Shown here: positions 12,941-14,290 of the stretch, piece after piece
How positions within the stretch are numbered: the first letter of the stretch is position 1
Layout of the letters: the number at the start of each line of letters is the position of its first letter
From: JAKLQJ01 sp964534135
GTDB lineage: Bacteria; Elusimicrobiota; Elusimicrobia; Elusimicrobiales; UBA9959
Reading direction: 5' to 3'
Assembly (NCBI GenBank): GCA_964534135.1
Contig: CAZHQC010000055.1
Location: 1-14,290, forward strand
Length of the DNA stretch: 14,290 nt
Position numbers and translations under genes: made by a program
The notes under the pieces: generated by a model
What the model saw: the letters and a program-made list of their open reading frames with translations, nothing else
Databases searched by the model: none
Told to the model about the DNA's origin: nothing

Positions 12941-13483
12941 ATGATTAGCTTTAAATCAAAAGTGACGCAAAAAATACTCAATTATTTTTTCCTTAATGAA
13001 AGTGTGGAACTTTATGTTAATGAAACCGCGCGCCTACTAAAGGAAGAGCCTAAAAATGTTTACCGTATATTGGTGATTCTTGAAAAAGAAGGTTTGCTTA
13101 AAAGTAAGTTCAGGGGCAGAGAGCGATATTTCAGCGCGAATAAAATCTCTCCTGAGTATAAAAGCTATAAAGCAATTTTTCTGCGTAGTGCGGGGGTTGA
13201 GCAACTATTAAAAAAAGCATTGCGGGGATTGACTGGCTTGAAAAACGCGTATATATTTGGTTCTTACTCCAATTCCTCTTTTAATGCCCAAAGCGATATA
13301 GATATTCTTTTAGTCGGTTCACATGAATCGCTTGAAGCTGAAAGAAAACTTATTAAGCTGCGTAAAAGTCTTGGACGAGAACTTAATATTGTTAATATGA
13401 CAATAAAAGAATTTGATGCTAAATCAGGCAAAGATCAGTTTCTTAAAAGTATTTTTGAAAAAAAAATTATAAGGTTATTTTAA
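12941..13483 (+). CDS. Winged-helix fused to MNT-type nucleotidyltransferase (antitoxin-like)
   Basis: A 180-residue protein. Residues 8-68 form a winged helix-turn-helix (VNETARLLKEEPKNVYRILV, then LEKEGLLKSKFRGRERYFSA). Residues 98-155 are a minimal nucleotidyltransferase: GSYSNSSF (G107, S108) and SDIDILLVG with D119 and D121, the GS...DxD metal site. In MntA-HepT modules the nucleotidyltransferase silences a HEPN RNase partner by adding AMP; here the same protein also carries a DNA-binding domain, fitting the double operator 52 bp upstream. AAGGGGA lies 4-5 bases before the ATG. The HEPN gene starts 1 base after its stop. The AMP-transfer role is inferred from the family; the third catalytic acid is not obvious. 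Confidence 0.8.
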   Translation: MISFKSKVTQKILNYFFLNESVELYVNETARLLKEEPKNVYRILVILEKEGLLKSKFRGRERYFSANKISPEYKSYKAIFLRSAGVEQLLKKALRGLTGLKNAYIFGSYSNSSFNAQSDIDILLVGSHESLEAERKLIKLRKSLGRELNIVNMTIKEFDAKSGKDQFLKSIFEKKIIRLF

Positions 13484-13484
13484 T

Positions 13485-13865
13485 ATGGATAAAAATTTCT
13501 TTTCAAAACAGACCTTTTCCTCGGAAGAGCTAAAAAAACTTCTACAGTCCGTAGAAAAACATCTATCTATTTCAAAGAAAAATAATGAACCTGAGGTAAA
13601 ATTTCATTTTACTTACATGACATTGATAAAAATAGGCATTTATCTCATAGCTAAAAAAGGCTATCGCATAAAAAGTCGTCCTGGGCATCACAAACTATTG
13701 ATAGAAAATTTGAGTTCTATATTAAAGAACGAGGATATTATGCTCATCGGTGATAAAATGCGGCGTAGACGAAATATGGATTTTTATAGCGCCGATGGAA
13801 TGATAACTGAAACCGAGGCAAATGCAGATTTTGAGTTTGTTGAGAAAATATATAAAAATTTATAA
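13485..13865 (+). CDS. HEPN-domain partner protein with variant catalytic motif
   Basis: A 126-residue helical protein. It shows the HEPN pattern: YMTLIKIGIYLIAKKGYRIK, PGHHKLLIENL, and a late helix with RRRRNMDFYS. Toxic HEPN RNases carry R-x4-6-H; here the Arg96-Asn97 pair is followed by Tyr101 in place of His, as in the SAV_6107-like HEPN group as I recall it. So it may be a weak or non-catalytic HEPN, or use other residues. It starts 1 base after the nucleotidyltransferase gene and is surely co-translated. The pair is a MNT-HEPN type toxin-antitoxin-like module; which member is toxic needs testing. Confidence 0.75.
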   Translation: MDKNFFSKQTFSSEELKKLLQSVEKHLSISKKNNEPEVKFHFTYMTLIKIGIYLIAKKGYRIKSRPGHHKLLIENLSSILKNEDIMLIGDKMRRRRNMDFYSADGMITETEANADFEFVEKIYKNL

Positions 13866-13880
13866 ACCTTAAAACATAAA

Positions 13881-13959
13881 TTAAAGAGAAAAGTTCTAAT
13901 TAAACATCCGGGGGGAATATGTCTAAAAAAACTATTAAAGAATTAAATAAGATTGAGAG
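13881..13959 (+). repeat. Dispersed leader repeat, copy C
   Basis: It matches copy B over 13911-13959 and copy A over 13881-13903. It follows the HEPN gene by 15 bp. Here the start codon is intact (ATG 13919-13921), with GGGGGG directly upstream. Confidence 0.7.
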
Positions 13960-14023
13960 CTATTTCAAACTGGGAATAAGAAACTTCACACCCCGCGGGT
14001 TTACCCAAGTCACCCCCGAATAA
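13919..14023 (+). pseudogene. Short frame, 5' remnant of an unknown gene cut by a repeat
   Basis: ATG 13919 with GGGGGG 3-4 bases upstream opens a 34-codon frame beginning MSKKTIKELNKIES. After residue 14-16 the frame runs into the dispersed palindromic repeat and stops by chance (TAA 14021-14023). The first 13 codons are preserved in copy B, with synonymous and conservative changes, which suggests descent from the start of a real gene. The product is unknown. Confidence 0.35.
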
Positions 14024-14035
14024 GAAATTTTATAA
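13967..14035. repeat. Solo copy of the 108-bp palindromic repeat
   Basis: AACTGGGAATAAGAAACTT, then CACACCCCGCGGGTTT and ACCCAAGTCAC, match 10862-10899 and the tandem units at 10983-11020. The copy ends after AAGAAATTT, losing the second arm of the hairpin. It interrupts the short frame at 13919. Confidence 0.75.
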
Positions 14036-14040
14036 ATTAG

Positions 14041-14066
14041 CCCCGCTTTTAGCGGGGAACTTTTCT
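14041..14066 (+). terminator. Rho-independent terminator
   Basis: CCCCGCT (14041-14047), loop TTT, AGCGGGG (14051-14057), then AACTTTTCTTT. A perfect 7-bp G/C-rich stem with a T-rich tail; it could end the nucleotidyltransferase-HEPN transcript. The tail is imperfect, so strength is uncertain. Confidence 0.65.
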
Positions 14067-14076
14067 TTATCCTGTC

Positions 14077-14253
14077 AAAATCCCCCTAACCCCCTTTGGC
14101 CGTCTGAAAAGCATAGCCTCTGTTACCCTCTGCATATTCCAGAGGAATATAAAATGCGAGAGCAGGCGGCACGTGACATAGTCAACTGGCATAGCCTTGC
14201 AAAAGGGGGAAGATTTACTCCCCTCTTTAACAAAAAGGGGCTGGGGGAGATTT
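14077..14253. repeat. C/G-tract inverted repeat element
   Basis: AAAATCCCCCTAACCCCCTTT (14077-14097 region) is an imperfect inverted copy of AAAAAGGGGCTGGGGGAGAT (14232-14251 region). Inside lies a second hairpin, AAAGGGG with CCCCTCTTT (about 14201-14228), and CCTCTG/CAGAGG near 14130-14148. This form of C-run/G-run element is a common dispersed intergenic repeat in bacteria. A 65-codon minus-strand frame across it is a product of the repeat and not a gene. Confidence 0.55.
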
Positions 14254-14290
14254 ATTTGCTGCAAATTCTTTATGACTAAACTTTGAAATT

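Noticed and set aside
14067..14264. A 65-codon minus-strand frame
   Set aside because: It spans a C/G-tract inverted repeat and has no domain; a typical artefact of such repeats.

Overview
The window reads as a low-GC bacterial accessory region from a metagenome-type scaffold (a placeholder gap of exactly 100 N lies inside a tandem repeat). Shine-Dalgarno sites (GGAGG, AAGGGG) are clear, the standard genetic code fits, and promoters are of sigma-70 type. The phylum cannot be read from the sequence; an uncultivated candidate-phylum bacterium would fit, but that is inference.

Layout. Bases 1-198 are the 3' end of an unrecognised plus-strand gene, followed by a terminator. From 375 to 7779 runs a co-directional minus-strand cluster. 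In transcription order it encodes: a ClpX-like AAA+ unfoldase with a new N-terminal region; a 56-residue small protein; a stand-alone DnaE-type OB fold; a PD-(D/E)XK-like protein; a stand-alone DnaB-type RecA-fold ATPase; a RecB-like nuclease; then, from a second promoter, a beta-CASP RNase J-like protein and a DUF2779 protein (Cas4-like nuclease plus DEDD exonuclease). Divergent from the ClpX-like gene is an unrecognised helical protein (8012-9121). Next is a WYL transcription factor (minus strand) and, divergent from it, a frameshifted PD-(D/E)XK nuclease gene (10152-10803).

The main finding is a shared promoter design. Three promoters, before the RNase J-like gene, the ClpX-like gene and the helical-protein gene, each carry an 18-bp palindrome RCGACA-N6-TGTCGC exactly 10 bp upstream of a TATACT/TATAAT box, with no good -35 box. 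The half-site and its spacing match what I recall of the RecA-independent DNA-damage promoter controlled by the WYL activator PafBC in mycobacteria (TTGTCR, 11 bp, TAnnnT). The inference is that the local WYL protein activates all three units as one regulon: a candidate undescribed damage- or phage-responsive system of nucleases, helicase-like ATPase, OB protein and unfoldase.

Bases 10804-11500 hold a collapsed 108-bp tandem repeat, the gap, and no convincing gene. After it come two toxin-antitoxin modules: a Xre-Panacea antitoxin with a RelE-like toxin (11580-12672), and a wHTH-nucleotidyltransferase with a HEPN partner (12941-13865), the latter behind a double operator laid over its promoter. 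Each module is followed by a copy of the same leader sequence (a ribosome-binding site plus the start of a small reading frame), suggesting modular insertion. The right end holds a solo repeat copy, a terminator and a C/G-tract inverted repeat.
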